Positions 45,528 through 54,180 of a stretch of 64,000 nucleotides of DNA are shown piece after piece. The stretch is taken from assembly GCA_937124585.1 (NCBI GenBank), contig CAKZKT010000102.1:1-64000 (forward strand), written 5' to 3'. Under the pieces are notes generated by a model, which made no database searches, was not told the DNA's origin, and was given only the letters and a program-made list of their open reading frames with translations. Positions within the stretch are counted from its first letter, which is position 1; each line of letters opens with the position of its first letter. The DNA comes from an uncultured Anaerolineae bacterium (GTDB lineage Bacteria; Chloroflexota; Anaerolineae; CG2-30-64-16). The translations under genes were made by a program, and so were the position numbers.

Positions 45528-48008
45528 ATGACCATGACTGCGATGGCCGATGTCGAGCAGCGCATCTCCGAGCTGCTCGCCAAAATGACCCTCAAGGAGA
45601 AGGTCAGCCTGATGTCCGGCAAGGACAACTGGCACACGGTGCCCATCGAACGGCTGGGCATCCCGTGGATCACCATGACCGATGGGCCGCATGGCGTGCG
45701 CACGACAAACGACCAGGGCCGGACGTTCGTCCCGGCGACCGCTTTCCCGACGGGGGTGTCGTTCGCTGCCAGCTGGAACCCGGCGCTGGTCGAACGCGTC
45801 GGCGTGGCACTGGGCGAAGAGACGCATGCGTTGGGCTGCGATGTGCTGCTCGGCCCGTGCGTCAACATCGTCCGCCATCCGCTGGCTGGCCGCAACTTTG
45901 AAAGCTATGCCGAAGACCCCTATCTGGCCGGCCGCATCGGCATCGCCTGGGTCAAAGGCGTGCAGAGCCAGGGCGTCGCGGCGTCGCTCAAACATTACGC
46001 CTGCAACAATCAGGAAATCGAGCGGATGCGCGGCAACTCGGTGGTGGACGAACGCACCCTGCGCGAGATCTATCTGGCGCAGTTCGAGATGATCGTCAAA
46101 GAGGCGCGGCCGTGGACCGTGATGTGCGCGTATAACCGGATCAACGGCGTGTATGCCAGCCAGCATCATTATTTGCAGAACGAAATCCTGAAGGGCGAAT
46201 GGGGCTTTGATGGCGTTATCGTCTCCGATTGGGGCGCGAACCACACGATCGTCGAGTCGGTCGCCGGCGGGCTGGACATCGAGATGCCCGGCCCGGCCAA
46301 GTACTACGACCGGCTGCTCGTGGAGGCGGTACACAACTGGCAGATCGAAGAACGCCTCATCACCGAAGCGGCCCGGCGCATTCTGCGCCTGATCGCGCGC
46401 GTGGGCAAGCTCGATAGCCCGATCGCACCGACCGGCGCGCTCAACACGGCCGAACATCAAGCCCTGGCGCGCGAACTGGCCGAAGAGGCGATCACGCTGC
46501 TCAAGAACGAGCGCGCCATCCTGCCGTTCGATCTCGGCCGGATCAGATCGGTGGCGGTGATCGGCCCGAACGCGGCGGAGGCAGTGGTCAGCGGCGGCGG
46601 CAGCTCGCAGGTCGAGCCGCCCTATCGCGTCAGCCCTCTGGAGGGGCTGCGGGCCAGGCTGGAGGGCAAGATCGTGCTCCGTTACGAGAAAGGCTGCGAG
46701 AACGTGCGCGATCTGCCGCTGCTCCGCCCGGGGAGCGTCACGCCGGCACAGGGCGAAGGCAGCGGCCTGTGGGGAGAGTATTTCGATAACCCGTCCTTCA
46801 CGGGCAGCCCGGTTATCGCTCGCGTGGATCGGCGCTTCCGCTTCTGGCGGCTGGGTTTTGCGCCGCTGGAGACGACTCCGGCCGAGTTCTCGGTGCGCTG
46901 GACGGGCAAGATCGTGGCGCCGGGCACCGGCACTTATTCTTTCGGGATGAGCAATTCCGGCACGTGTCGGATCTACCTGGACGGCAAGCTGCTGGTCGAG
47001 AATGCCAACCCCCAGTCGGCGGCAGCGTGGCCGGTCACCGAGGCAGCGGCCGCGGTGAAGCTGGAAGAGGGCCGCGCCTACGATCTGAAGATCGAGTACG
47101 TGCGGCCGACCTGGCTCGACCTGCCGCATCTGCAGCTTCGCTTCGGCTCGACCCCGACGGCCGAGGAAGTTGCCGCTCAGATGGCGCGCGCCGTGGCCAT
47201 CGCGCGCGAGTCGGACGTGGCGCTGATCTTTGTCGGCTATCCGGAGGCCTACGAGGCGGAAGGGAGCGATCGGCCCGACATGGCCCTCACCGGGCCGCAG
47301 GATGCGCTGATCCGGGCTGTCGCCGCGGTCAATCCGAACACGGTCGTCGTGCTGAACGTCGGCGCGCCGGTCGCCATGCCCTGGGCCGATCAGGTGGCGG
47401 CGATCGTGAACGCGTACTATCCGGGCCTGGAGAATGGCAATGCGGTGGCGCGCGTGCTGCTGGGCGAGGTCAACCCGTCGGGCAAGCTGCCGGTCACCTA
47501 TCCGAAGCGGCTGGAAGACACGCCGGCCTACCTCAACTATCCGGGCGGTCGGGACGTGCGCTACGGCGAGGGGATCTTCGTCGGCTATCGCTACTACGAC
47601 GCGAAGGGGATCGAGCCGCTCTTCCCGTTCGGCCACGGCCTGTCGTACACCACCTTCGCCTACAGCGATTTGCAGGCGCCGGCGCAGGTCAAGCCCGGCG
47701 AGCCCGTGATGGTCTCGGTGACGGTCACCAACACCGGTGACCGGGCCGGCAAAGAGGTGGTACAGCTCTACGTGCGCGATGTCGTGGCCAGCCTGCCGCG
47801 ACCGCCGAAGGAACTGAAGCGCTTCGCCAAGATCGCGCTCCAGCCCGGCGAATCGCAGACTGTGCATTTCGAGCTGGACGCGCGCGCGCTGGCTTTCTAC
47901 GATCCCGACCGCAAGGCATGGATCGCGGAGCCGGGCGAATTCGAGGTGCTGATCGGCAGCTCGTCGCGCGATATTCGGGCCAGGGCGACGTTCGAATTGG
48001 TCGGGTAG
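45528..48008 (+). CDS. beta-glycosidase, GH3 family with PA14 domain
   Basis: Retaining GH3 beta-glucosidase/xylosidase of 826 residues without a signal peptide. The (alpha/beta)8 domain carries DGPHGVR, KHYACNNQE and the nucleophile Asp234 in GVIVSDWGA. A PA14 domain (about 410-545, GLWGEYFDN...) is inserted in the second domain, as in many oligosaccharide-specific GH3 enzymes, where it shapes substrate length. The fibronectin III-like domain ends the protein (about 745-820). Neighbours (xylulokinase, sugar-acid dehydratase) favour xylan- or glucan-derived oligosaccharides. Confidence 0.94.
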   Translation: MTMTAMADVEQRISELLAKMTLKEKVSLMSGKDNWHTVPIERLGIPWITMTDGPHGVRTTNDQGRTFVPATAFPTGVSFAASWNPALVERVGVALGEETHALGCDVLLGPCVNIVRHPLAGRNFESYAEDPYLAGRIGIAWVKGVQSQGVAASLKHYACNNQEIERMRGNSVVDERTLREIYLAQFEMIVKEARPWTVMCAYNRINGVYASQHHYLQNEILKGEWGFDGVIVSDWGANHTIVESVAGGLDIEMPGPAKYYDRLLVEAVHNWQIEERLITEAARRILRLIARVGKLDSPIAPTGALNTAEHQALARELAEEAITLLKNERAILPFDLGRIRSVAVIGPNAAEAVVSGGGSSQVEPPYRVSPLEGLRARLEGKIVLRYEKGCENVRDLPLLRPGSVTPAQGEGSGLWGEYFDNPSFTGSPVIARVDRRFRFWRLGFAPLETTPAEFSVRWTGKIVAPGTGTYSFGMSNSGTCRIYLDGKLLVENANPQSAAAWPVTEAAAAVKLEEGRAYDLKIEYVRPTWLDLPHLQLRFGSTPTAEEVAAQMARAVAIARESDVALIFVGYPEAYEAEGSDRPDMALTGPQDALIRAVAAVNPNTVVVLNVGAPVAMPWADQVAAIVNAYYPGLENGNAVARVLLGEVNPSGKLPVTYPKRLEDTPAYLNYPGGRDVRYGEGIFVGYRYYDAKGIEPLFPFGHGLSYTTFAYSDLQAPAQVKPGEPVMVSVTVTNTGDRAGKEVVQLYVRDVVASLPRPPKELKRFAKIALQPGESQTVHFELDARALAFYDPDRKAWIAEPGEFEVLIGSSSRDIRARATFELVG

Positions 48009-48060
48009 CCGGTGCACAGGCCGGATCGCGCTGCAAAACCCATGTGAAAGACGCAAAACG

Positions 48061-48612
48061 ATGAATGTCCTCGTGATCCACTCAAGCCCCAATCTGGACG
48101 GTCTGACGGCTGCGTGTGCGGCGGCCGCGGCCGCAGGCGTGCGCGATGCCGGCGGCCAGGCCGAGGAGGTGCGGCTGAACGACATGCAGGTCGGCATGTG
48201 CCGGGCGTGCGATGATGGCTGGGGCACATGCCGGCGAGAGCATGTCTGTCAGGTATTGGATGGTTTCCGGGCGCTTCATGGTCGCGTTCTGGCTGCCGAT
48301 GCCCTCGTGCTCGTGACGCCCGTCTACTGGGGCGAGATGAGCGAATCGGCCAAGGCGCTGACCGACCGGCTGCGGCGCTGTGAGGCGTCGCGCGGGGAAC
48401 AGAGCGGGCTGGCCGGCAAGCCGGTGATCTGTGTGGCCGCGGCCGGCGGCTCAGGCGGTGGCATGATCACCTGCCTGTTGAGCATGGAGCGCTGGATTCA
48501 GCACGTGCGGGCGCGGCCGTTCGATCTGATCCCGGTCAACCGCTGGAGCCGGCCCTACAAGCTGACTGCGATTCGCGCGGCTGGCCGCGCGTTGGCGGCC
48601 GGAGCTTGGTAA
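48061..48612 (+). CDS. flavodoxin-like NAD(P)H-dependent oxidoreductase
   Basis: FMN-binding flavodoxin-like reductase of 183 residues (NADPH-dependent FMN reductase group). VIHSSPNLDGLTAACA is the phosphate-binding loop, and TPVYWGEMSESAKALTDRL the second flavin loop. The middle CRACDDGWGTCRREHVC has four cysteines in the spacing seen in iron-sulfur flavoproteins (C-x2-C-x6-C-x5-C-like), so a redox or metal centre is possible. Its TAA is followed immediately by the GTG of the ATPase gene. Substrate unknown. Confidence 0.8.
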   Translation: MNVLVIHSSPNLDGLTAACAAAAAAGVRDAGGQAEEVRLNDMQVGMCRACDDGWGTCRREHVCQVLDGFRALHGRVLAADALVLVTPVYWGEMSESAKALTDRLRRCEASRGEQSGLAGKPVICVAAAGGSGGGMITCLLSMERWIQHVRARPFDLIPVNRWSRPYKLTAIRAAGRALAAGAW

Positions 48613-49833
48613 GTGGCCACGATTCGCCTGGAAAACGTCAGCCGGATTTTCGCGCGCGGGGAGACGCCCCGACTGTTCGTGACGGGCCGTGGCCTGGCCG
48701 GCAGCCAGGCCGATCGCGCCTTCGCCGAGCGGGTGGCCGCTCACACGCGCGAGGAAGCTGCCGGCCGCAGCGCGCACGGCGAGGTGCTGGCGCTCGACCG
48801 GGTCAATCTGCTCGTGCCCGACGGCCAGACGATGGCCGTGTTGGGGCCGTCGGGCTGCGGCAAGAGCACGCTGCTGCGCGTCGTGGCCGGTCTGGATGAC
48901 GACTACACCGGTACGGTCTACTATGACGGCCAGGACATGCGCAGCGTGCCGCCGGGCGACCGCTACATCGGCATGGTGTTTCAGAACTATGCGCTCTATC
49001 CGCACTTCGAGAGCCGTGGCAACCTGAGATTCTTCTTTTGGGTGCGCAAGGCGCCGAACGCCGAGGCCGAGGAGCGCATCCGTATCACCTCGGAGATCAT
49101 GGGGATCGGCTTTGAGGAGTTGCTCGAGCGCAAGCCGGGCACCCTGTCGGGCGGACAGCAGCAGCGGGTGGCCATCGCGCGCGCCATTGTCCGCAATCCC
49201 CGCCTCTTTCTCTTCGACGAGCCGCTCTCGAATCTGGACGCCAAGCTGCGGCTGCAGACGCGCGTCGAGATCAAGCGGCTGCTCCATCGCTTCGCCATCA
49301 CTGCGCTTTACGTAACACACGACCAGGATGAGGCCGTGGCGCTGGCTGATCAGATTGCCATCATGCGCGATGGCCGGATCGAGCAAGTGGGGCCGTATCC
49401 TGTGCTGTGCGACGATCCGCGCAATGCGTTTGTGGCGGGTTTCCTGGGCCGGCGGCCGATGAACCTGTTGCCCGGCGTTGTCCAGGACGATGGCCGGTTG
49501 CGGGTCGGCGAGGCGATGGTCACCCTGCCTGGAGCCGTGCGCTCGCGCTGTGCGCCGGGCCAGACGGTGATCCTGGGCGTGCGCCCAGAGGCCGGCCGGC
49601 TGCTCCTGGGGCAGCCATTGGCCGGTGACGAGTTCCGGCTGTCCGGGCAGGTCGAGGCGGTGGAGCCGGACTACGTGCATCGCACGCTGGCGGTCGGCCT
49701 GGCCGCCGGCGACCGTTCGTTCTGGGCCTATGGCCGCATCGAAGAATGGGTGCGCCCCGGTGAGCGGATCGAAGTGGCATACCGATTGGACGCACTGTAC
49801 TTCTTCGATGGGAAGCGCGGTGATCGGCTGTAG
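48613..49833 (+). CDS. sugar ABC transporter ATP-binding protein (MsmX/UgpC type) with N-terminal insertion
   Basis: ATPase of carbohydrate importers, 406 residues, GTG start directly after the previous stop. Walker A GPSGCGKST (78-86), signature LSGGQQQRVAIARA, Walker B LFLFDEPLSNLDAKLR, H-loop VTHDQDEAVAL and a C-terminal TOBE domain are present. Between the first strand (IRLENVSRIF) and LALDRVNLLV there are about 40 extra, Arg/Ala-rich residues (14-56), so Walker A sits near 78 instead of about 37. No binding protein or permease is nearby; this type often serves several sugar importers at once. Confidence 0.88.
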   Translation: MATIRLENVSRIFARGETPRLFVTGRGLAGSQADRAFAERVAAHTREEAAGRSAHGEVLALDRVNLLVPDGQTMAVLGPSGCGKSTLLRVVAGLDDDYTGTVYYDGQDMRSVPPGDRYIGMVFQNYALYPHFESRGNLRFFFWVRKAPNAEAEERIRITSEIMGIGFEELLERKPGTLSGGQQQRVAIARAIVRNPRLFLFDEPLSNLDAKLRLQTRVEIKRLLHRFAITALYVTHDQDEAVALADQIAIMRDGRIEQVGPYPVLCDDPRNAFVAGFLGRRPMNLLPGVVQDDGRLRVGEAMVTLPGAVRSRCAPGQTVILGVRPEAGRLLLGQPLAGDEFRLSGQVEAVEPDYVHRTLAVGLAAGDRSFWAYGRIEEWVRPGERIEVAYRLDALYFFDGKRGDRL

Positions 49834-49859
49834 GGGGCGATCCCTCGACGATCGCCCCC
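49833..49859. terminator. perfect 10-bp inverted repeat between convergent genes
   Basis: GGGGGCGATC and GATCGCCCCC form a perfect GC-rich stem around a 7-base loop, starting on the last base of the ATPase stop codon and ending 19 bases before the caspase stop. It sits where two converging transcripts meet and may stop both, although no T-run follows. Confidence 0.65.
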
Positions 49860-49878
49860 GCCATGGTCGTCGCGGCGA

Positions 49879-50685
49879 TCAGACGAAGATCTGCCGTCTT
49901 TTGTTCTTCATCTTCCCTTCAAGCTGCGGCGTCTGCTGATAGCCCTCGGCCATCAGCTTCTCGTTGACCCGCTGCGCCAGCTCCGCATACGTGATCTGGT
50001 AATTCGCCTCGCGGATCGCCTCGATGGCGTAGTAGGTCATGGCACCGTGATACGTGCCGCCGATCTGCGCATCGTACGAGTATTCGGTGGCCTTGCAGCC
50101 GCTGAGCAAGATTTCCCTCATTCGCGATTGGGGATGTCCCTTCCGATGCTTCGAGCGCAGTCCGGCGAGCTGCGCATCGGGTAGATCGGGCAGCCCGAAC
50201 TCGCGCGGGCGCAGCAGCCGGAGCCGCGGTGGCGGCACGATGGCCGGCGCGACAGCGCGCGTGACCGATCCGGAATGGCACGAGTCCGAGATAACCGTTA
50301 GCCGCACGCCCGCCGGCAGGTCGGCGAACAGACCGCGCAATTCGTCGTCCAGGATGAGGTTCTGTCTGAAATCGTAGGGTACCAGCGCCTCATCGTAGTG
50401 GTCCGGCTCATCGGTGCTGGTGTCCAACACGTAGGTACCGTGCGAGGAATTCGTGAAGACCAGCACATCGCCGGCGCGCGCGCCGGCCAACAGAGCCTTC
50501 AGGCCATCCAGGATGTTTGCTTTGGTCGCTTGATTGTCCAGCAGGAGCTTCACATCTGGTTTGGGCAAATCGTAGTGGGTTACAAGCAGTTCTGCCCACG
50601 CGTAGGCGTCGTTGACGCAGCCGTTGAGGTCCTGTTGTGTGCCGGGATAATTGTTGATGCCGACACAGAGCGCGCGCTTGGCCAT
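49879..50685 (-). CDS. caspase-family (C14, metacaspase-like) peptidase
   Basis: Stand-alone caspase-fold cysteine peptidase of 268 residues (orthocaspase/type I metacaspase group without extra domains). The N-terminus KRALCVGINNYPG...LNGCVNDAYAWAELL is diagnostic. The catalytic pair is His82 in NSSHGTY and Cys136 in ISDSCHSGS; the usual (Y/F)SGHG is SSHG here. No signal peptide, repeat domain or TM is seen. A strong promoter and AAGGAG site precede it. Bacterial relatives cleave after Arg/Lys or Asp and take part in stress or defence; no defence partner is found next to it. Confidence 0.92.
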   Translation of the reverse strand: MAKRALCVGINNYPGTQQDLNGCVNDAYAWAELLVTHYDLPKPDVKLLLDNQATKANILDGLKALLAGARAGDVLVFTNSSHGTYVLDTSTDEPDHYDEALVPYDFRQNLILDDELRGLFADLPAGVRLTVISDSCHSGSVTRAVAPAIVPPPRLRLLRPREFGLPDLPDAQLAGLRSKHRKGHPQSRMREILLSGCKATEYSYDAQIGGTYHGAMTYYAIEAIREANYQITYAELAQRVNEKLMAEGYQQTPQLEGKMKNKRRQIFV

Positions 50686-50717
50686 AGTGGATCTCCTTTT
50701 CTTTTTCGATCAAAACT

Positions 50718-50746
50718 AGTGTATCATTTGTGCCACGATGTGTCAA
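50718..50746 (-). promoter_or_regulatory. near-consensus promoter of the caspase gene
   Basis: On the minus strand TTGACA (50741-50746) and TACACT (50718-50723) are 17 bases apart, the optimal spacing, 32 bases before the ATG. The gene is thus its own transcription unit, probably expressed at a steady level. Confidence 0.8.
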
Positions 50747-50768
50747 GAATCGCTCAATGCCGGCGCCT

Positions 50769-51989
50769 CTACACGACGTTCCTGGCGCGCAGGCCCGCAA
50801 TCGCTTCGGCATCGAAGCCGAGTTCGCCGAGCACGGCCTCGGTGTGTTGGCCCAGGGTCGGCGGCGGCAACCGGTAGACGATCGCGCCGTCGCGCATGTG
50901 CACGGGGAAGCCGAGCGAGCGCACCGGCCCGGCGACCGGATGCTCCAGCGTCACAATGAAATGCCGCGCCAGGATCTGCGGGTCGGACAGCGCCTGATCG
51001 AGCAGGTAGATCGGCCCCGAGGGGATATCGGCCTCGCGCAGGCGCTCCAGCCAGTAGGCGCTGGGCTGCGTCCGCAGACGTTCGCTCACCAGTGCCACGA
51101 CTTCCGCCCGATTGTGGTTGCGCGCCGGGTTCGTGGCGAATCTCGGATCATCGCGCACCGAGTCGGGCAGGCCGAGCACGCCGCACAGCCGGGCCCAGAT
51201 GCGATCGGTGCCGCCCGCAATGATGATATAGCCGTCGGCCGTCGCGAAAGGCTGGTAGGGCGTGATCGTCGGATGCTGGTTGCCCAGCCGTGGCGGGTTG
51301 ACGCCGGTGGCGAAGAAACTGCCGGCCGTGGGACAGAGCCACGTCATCTGCGCTTCCAGGATCGCTGCATCAATCGCCTGGCCGCGGCCAGTGCGCTCGC
51401 GCTCGTAGAGGGCAGCCAGGATGGCCACCAGCGCGTAGACGCCGACCGTCATGTCCGAGATCGGCACCGGATAACGGATCGGGAGGCCGTCCGGTTCGCC
51501 GGTCAGGCTCATGATGCCGCTCATGCCCTGCGCCAGGATGTCGTAGCCAGGCTGGCCGGCGCGCGGGCCGGTGTGCCCGAAGCCGCTGATTGAGACGTGG
51601 ATCAGACGGGGATTGCGCGCCAGGCAGCTTTCGGGATCCAGGCCGAGCTCTTGCATGGACGAGAGGCGAGGGATGTTGTTGACGAAGATGTCGGCGCCAT
51701 CCACCAGTCTGCGGATGATCTCGCCTCCTTCCGGCGTTTTGACGTCCAGCGTGAGGCTCCGTTTGTTGCGATTTGTTGACATAAAATATGCGGATTCGCC
51801 GTTGACGTAGGGTGGCGCCCACCCGCGCGTCTGGTCGCCGGTGATGCGGCGTTCCACCTTGACGACGTCCGCGCCCAGGTCGCCCAGGTACATGGTGCAG
51901 AACGGCCCGGCCAGCGCTTCGGTCATGTCAACGACCCGCAGACCGGAGAGAATTGCGGATTGTGGGTGGGAAATGGTGGCTTGGGTCAT
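50769..51989 (-). CDS. family III (CaiB/BaiF) CoA transferase
   Basis: Transfers CoA between carboxylic acids in the cytoplasm; 406 residues, the normal length. LRVVDMTEALAGPFCTMYLGDLGADVVKVE is the family's N-terminus, and SISGFGHTGPRAGQPGYDILAQGMSG the central region. Asp179 (VPISDMTVG) occupies the position of the catalytic Asp169 of formyl-CoA transferase. Last gene of the run with ApnO-like and XdhC proteins, starting 36 bases after XdhC. It suggests that an organic acid made by these enzymes is activated as its CoA ester. Confidence 0.92.
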   Translation of the reverse strand: MTQATISHPQSAILSGLRVVDMTEALAGPFCTMYLGDLGADVVKVERRITGDQTRGWAPPYVNGESAYFMSTNRNKRSLTLDVKTPEGGEIIRRLVDGADIFVNNIPRLSSMQELGLDPESCLARNPRLIHVSISGFGHTGPRAGQPGYDILAQGMSGIMSLTGEPDGLPIRYPVPISDMTVGVYALVAILAALYERERTGRGQAIDAAILEAQMTWLCPTAGSFFATGVNPPRLGNQHPTITPYQPFATADGYIIIAGGTDRIWARLCGVLGLPDSVRDDPRFATNPARNHNRAEVVALVSERLRTQPSAYWLERLREADIPSGPIYLLDQALSDPQILARHFIVTLEHPVAGPVRSLGFPVHMRDGAIVYRLPPPTLGQHTEAVLGELGFDAEAIAGLRARNVV

Positions 51990-52003
51990 GGGTGGCCTCG
52001 AGC

Positions 52004-52089
52004 GTGAAACGTGAAATGTGAGGCGTCAAGCATCAGGCGTCGAGTGCCAGGCGCCCACTTGCTGATTTGCCGATTGGCTGATTTGCCGA
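52004..52089. repeat. degenerate 7-bp and 16-bp tandem array at the XdhC 3' end
   Basis: From 52004 the plus strand runs in heptads (GTGAAAC, GTGAAAT, GTGAGGC, GTCAAGC, ATCAGGC and on) to about 52059. It continues as two copies of GCTGATTTGCCGA (52061-52073, 52077-52089) with a 16-base period. The array contains the xdhC stop codon and encodes the last part of XdhC. Confidence 0.75.
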
Positions 52090-53219
52090 CTCTCGCGACG
52101 TCGCCGGTCGCGCTCGCGGCGCTGGTCGGAGAGGGAGATGGCCGGGCCGCCGCGCAGCACGTTGATGATTTCGGCCATGATGCAGACCGCGATTTCGGCC
52201 GGCGTGCGCGCGCCGATGTCGAGGCCGATGGGCGCATAGACGCGGTCGAATTTGACGGGATCAATCCCCTGCTCGCGGGCCAGCAGCTCGAAGACGGCAT
52301 CCACGCGGCGCCGAGAGCCGATCATGCCGATGTAGGCCACGGGCCGGTCGAGCACTTCGAGCAGGCACTCCACGTCGTGGCTGTGGCCGCGCGTGACCAG
52401 CACGACGAAGGTGTCGGCGTCCATGGGCAGGTCGCGCACGGTCTCGCGCAGTGGCGCGGCCAGCACCCGCCGCGCGGTGGGGAAACGAGATGGATGCGCG
52501 AAGCTGGGCCGGTCGTCGAGCACGGTGACGGCGAAATCGCAGAGCGCAGCGATCTGCGCCAGCGGCACGGCGATGTGGCCGGCGCCCACGATCAGCAGCT
52601 CGGGCGCGCGACGCTGCACCTCGACGAAAACGGCCACCGGCACGTCCTCGGCGGTCCGATAGCGCAACAGCTTGTGTTGCCGGCCGCGCAGGACGGCCTG
52701 GGCATCGGCGATCACCTGCGCCTCCAGGCCGGCCAGGCCCAAGTTGCCCTGGGGCGGTCGGTCCGACCAGATCACGGCCTGCTGTCCGACCGTCGGCCCG
52801 CTGACGACGGTTGCCAGCGCTACCGGCTCCCGGTTGCGGATCGCCTCCAGCAGGACATCGGCGTAGGATGGAGGGCGGTCGAGGCCGGCCATTACTGCCG
52901 CTGCGCCTGGCCCGGCCCGCTCCACGAACACATCCATGATCCCGCCGCACACGCCGAGCGCCTGCATGGAGATGTCCTCCGTCAGGTCCACGCGCACGGT
53001 GGTCGGCTTGCCGGTCTGGATGACATCCAGGCCGGCCTTGATCACATCCGCCTCACCGCAGCCGCCGCCCACGGTACCTACGTGACGCCCCAGCGGATGG
53101 ATGATCATTTTGGCGCCCACCTCGCGCGGAACCGAGCCTTTGACCTCCACGATGGTGGCCACGGCGACGGTTTCGCCCGCCTCCAGCAGTTCGTTCAACC
53201 GTGTGTAGATGTTTTCCAT
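52026..53219 (-). CDS. XdhC/CoxI family protein with repeat-derived tail
   Basis: Maturation factor of molybdenum hydroxylases: XdhC-type proteins bind the molybdenum cofactor and aid its sulfuration and insertion. The protein has 397 residues: N-terminal XdhC_CoxI domain (GSVPREVGAKMIIHPLG, GGGCGEADVI) and C-terminal Rossmann-like domain (LLIVGAGHIAVPLAQIAAL, YIGMIGSRRR, PIGLDIGARTPAEIAVCIMAEI). The family part ends near residue 365; the rest (Arg-rich, then QISQSANQQVGAWHSTPDA) is encoded by the tandem array and looks acquired. No molybdoenzyme subunit is in the window. Confidence 0.9.
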   Translation of the reverse strand: MENIYTRLNELLEAGETVAVATIVEVKGSVPREVGAKMIIHPLGRHVGTVGGGCGEADVIKAGLDVIQTGKPTTVRVDLTEDISMQALGVCGGIMDVFVERAGPGAAAVMAGLDRPPSYADVLLEAIRNREPVALATVVSGPTVGQQAVIWSDRPPQGNLGLAGLEAQVIADAQAVLRGRQHKLLRYRTAEDVPVAVFVEVQRRAPELLIVGAGHIAVPLAQIAALCDFAVTVLDDRPSFAHPSRFPTARRVLAAPLRETVRDLPMDADTFVVLVTRGHSHDVECLLEVLDRPVAYIGMIGSRRRVDAVFELLAREQGIDPVKFDRVYAPIGLDIGARTPAEIAVCIMAEIINVLRGGPAISLSDQRRERDRRRRESRQISQSANQQVGAWHSTPDA

Positions 53220-53250
53220 GATCGGGGGCTCCGTTCCCTCGACAGGAGGG

Positions 53251-54102
53251 TCACCTGGGCAGGGCGGCCCGGCCGGCCGTGATCGCCTTCACCTCGGCCT
53301 TTACGTTTTCGATGTCGAACACCCGTTTCCAGTCGGGCTGGAAGAGGACGGATTTGGCCCGTTCGACCGCCAGTTTGGCGCCGTCAGAAAACTGCGCATC
53401 CAGATAGCCGAACAGGATGCCGACGTTGATGTTCATATGGCCGAGCGCAAACTCGCGCGCGGCTTCGGCCGGCACGCCACGACGCACTGCTTCGTCTATC
53501 GCCTCTTTCATCACGACCATGCAGGTCAGGATCACGGTCTCGGCCATGGCCGGTTCGAGCAGCGCCATCTGTTCGACGGTCACGCGATAGGCGTTCATCA
53601 CCGGCGCGAACATGCGCCGGGCAATGGCAACCCCGCGTTCGTAGTCGCTCTCTGGGCCTTGCATGAGCGCGCAGACGATGTGTTGTTTGGCCGCAACGCC
53701 TCCGTAGAAGTCTTGTCGTGCGACAGGATCGGTCTCATCGTTGACGATCGGCGGATGGCATGGATGGACGACGAAGTAGCTGATGTCGGCGCGGGCAGGC
53801 AGTTCGCCGCCGTAGGGCGCGGCCGGATCGAGGCAAATCACCAGCGCGCCCGGCTTGAGCCCGGGCACGATGTCGTGTGCCACCTTGCCGAGCACGGTGT
53901 CGGGCACGGCCAGGATCACCGCATCGGCCAGGGCGATGGCCGTCTCGGCCGGAGTCGGCATCAGGCCGTTGGCGCGCAGACGCGCGAGGCTCGCGTCGCC
54001 TGCTTCCACATACAGGGTGGTGAATTCGGTCGTCTCTCGCAGCCGGTTGGCGATGCGCGTGCCGATCTTGCCGGCTGCGCCGAACAATGCAACGGTGGTC
54101 AT
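53251..54102 (-). CDS. NAD-binding oxidoreductase of the 6PGDH-C/ApnO-like family
   Basis: A 283-residue Rossmann protein: MTTVALFGAAGKIGTRIANRL is the dinucleotide loop, followed by VILAVPDTVLGKVAHDIVPGLKPG and FVVHPCHPPIVNDETDP, then an all-helical C-terminal half (EQMALLEPAMAETVILT, EFALGHMNINVGILFG). The HPCHPP(I/V)xNDE segment is like that of D-apionate oxidoisomerase ApnO and relatives; assignment to that reaction is tentative. MTTVALFG at 54102 is preferred over the upstream Met at 54141. It begins the ApnO-like, XdhC, CoA transferase run. Confidence 0.72.
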   Translation of the reverse strand: MTTVALFGAAGKIGTRIANRLRETTEFTTLYVEAGDASLARLRANGLMPTPAETAIALADAVILAVPDTVLGKVAHDIVPGLKPGALVICLDPAAPYGGELPARADISYFVVHPCHPPIVNDETDPVARQDFYGGVAAKQHIVCALMQGPESDYERGVAIARRMFAPVMNAYRVTVEQMALLEPAMAETVILTCMVVMKEAIDEAVRRGVPAEAAREFALGHMNINVGILFGYLDAQFSDGAKLAVERAKSVLFQPDWKRVFDIENVKAEVKAITAGRAALPR

Positions 54103-54160
54103 GGGTATGTCTCCATTTTTTATCTTGGCGAGCCCCCACAAAGGCGGGCGGGTTTTCCGT

Positions 54161-54179
54161 GCCGGGGGCCTTTGGCCCG
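54161..54179. terminator. short GC-rich hairpin after rtcA
   Basis: CCGGG(G)GCC and GGCCCGG pair around TTT, directly after the rtcA stop on the minus strand. It may end or weaken transcription between rtcA and the ApnO-like gene. No T-run is present on the minus strand. Confidence 0.45.
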
Positions 54180-54180
54180 G

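Noticed and set aside
44619-48227. A 1202-codon minus-strand frame opposite the creatininase and GH3 genes
   Set aside because: Low-complexity Arg/Gln/Asp/His-rich translation, with the real genes on the plus strand.
49879-50685. Caspase as part of a CRISPR or gasdermin defence island
   Set aside because: No cas, gasdermin, TPR-CHAT or nuclease gene is adjacent; neighbours are metabolic.
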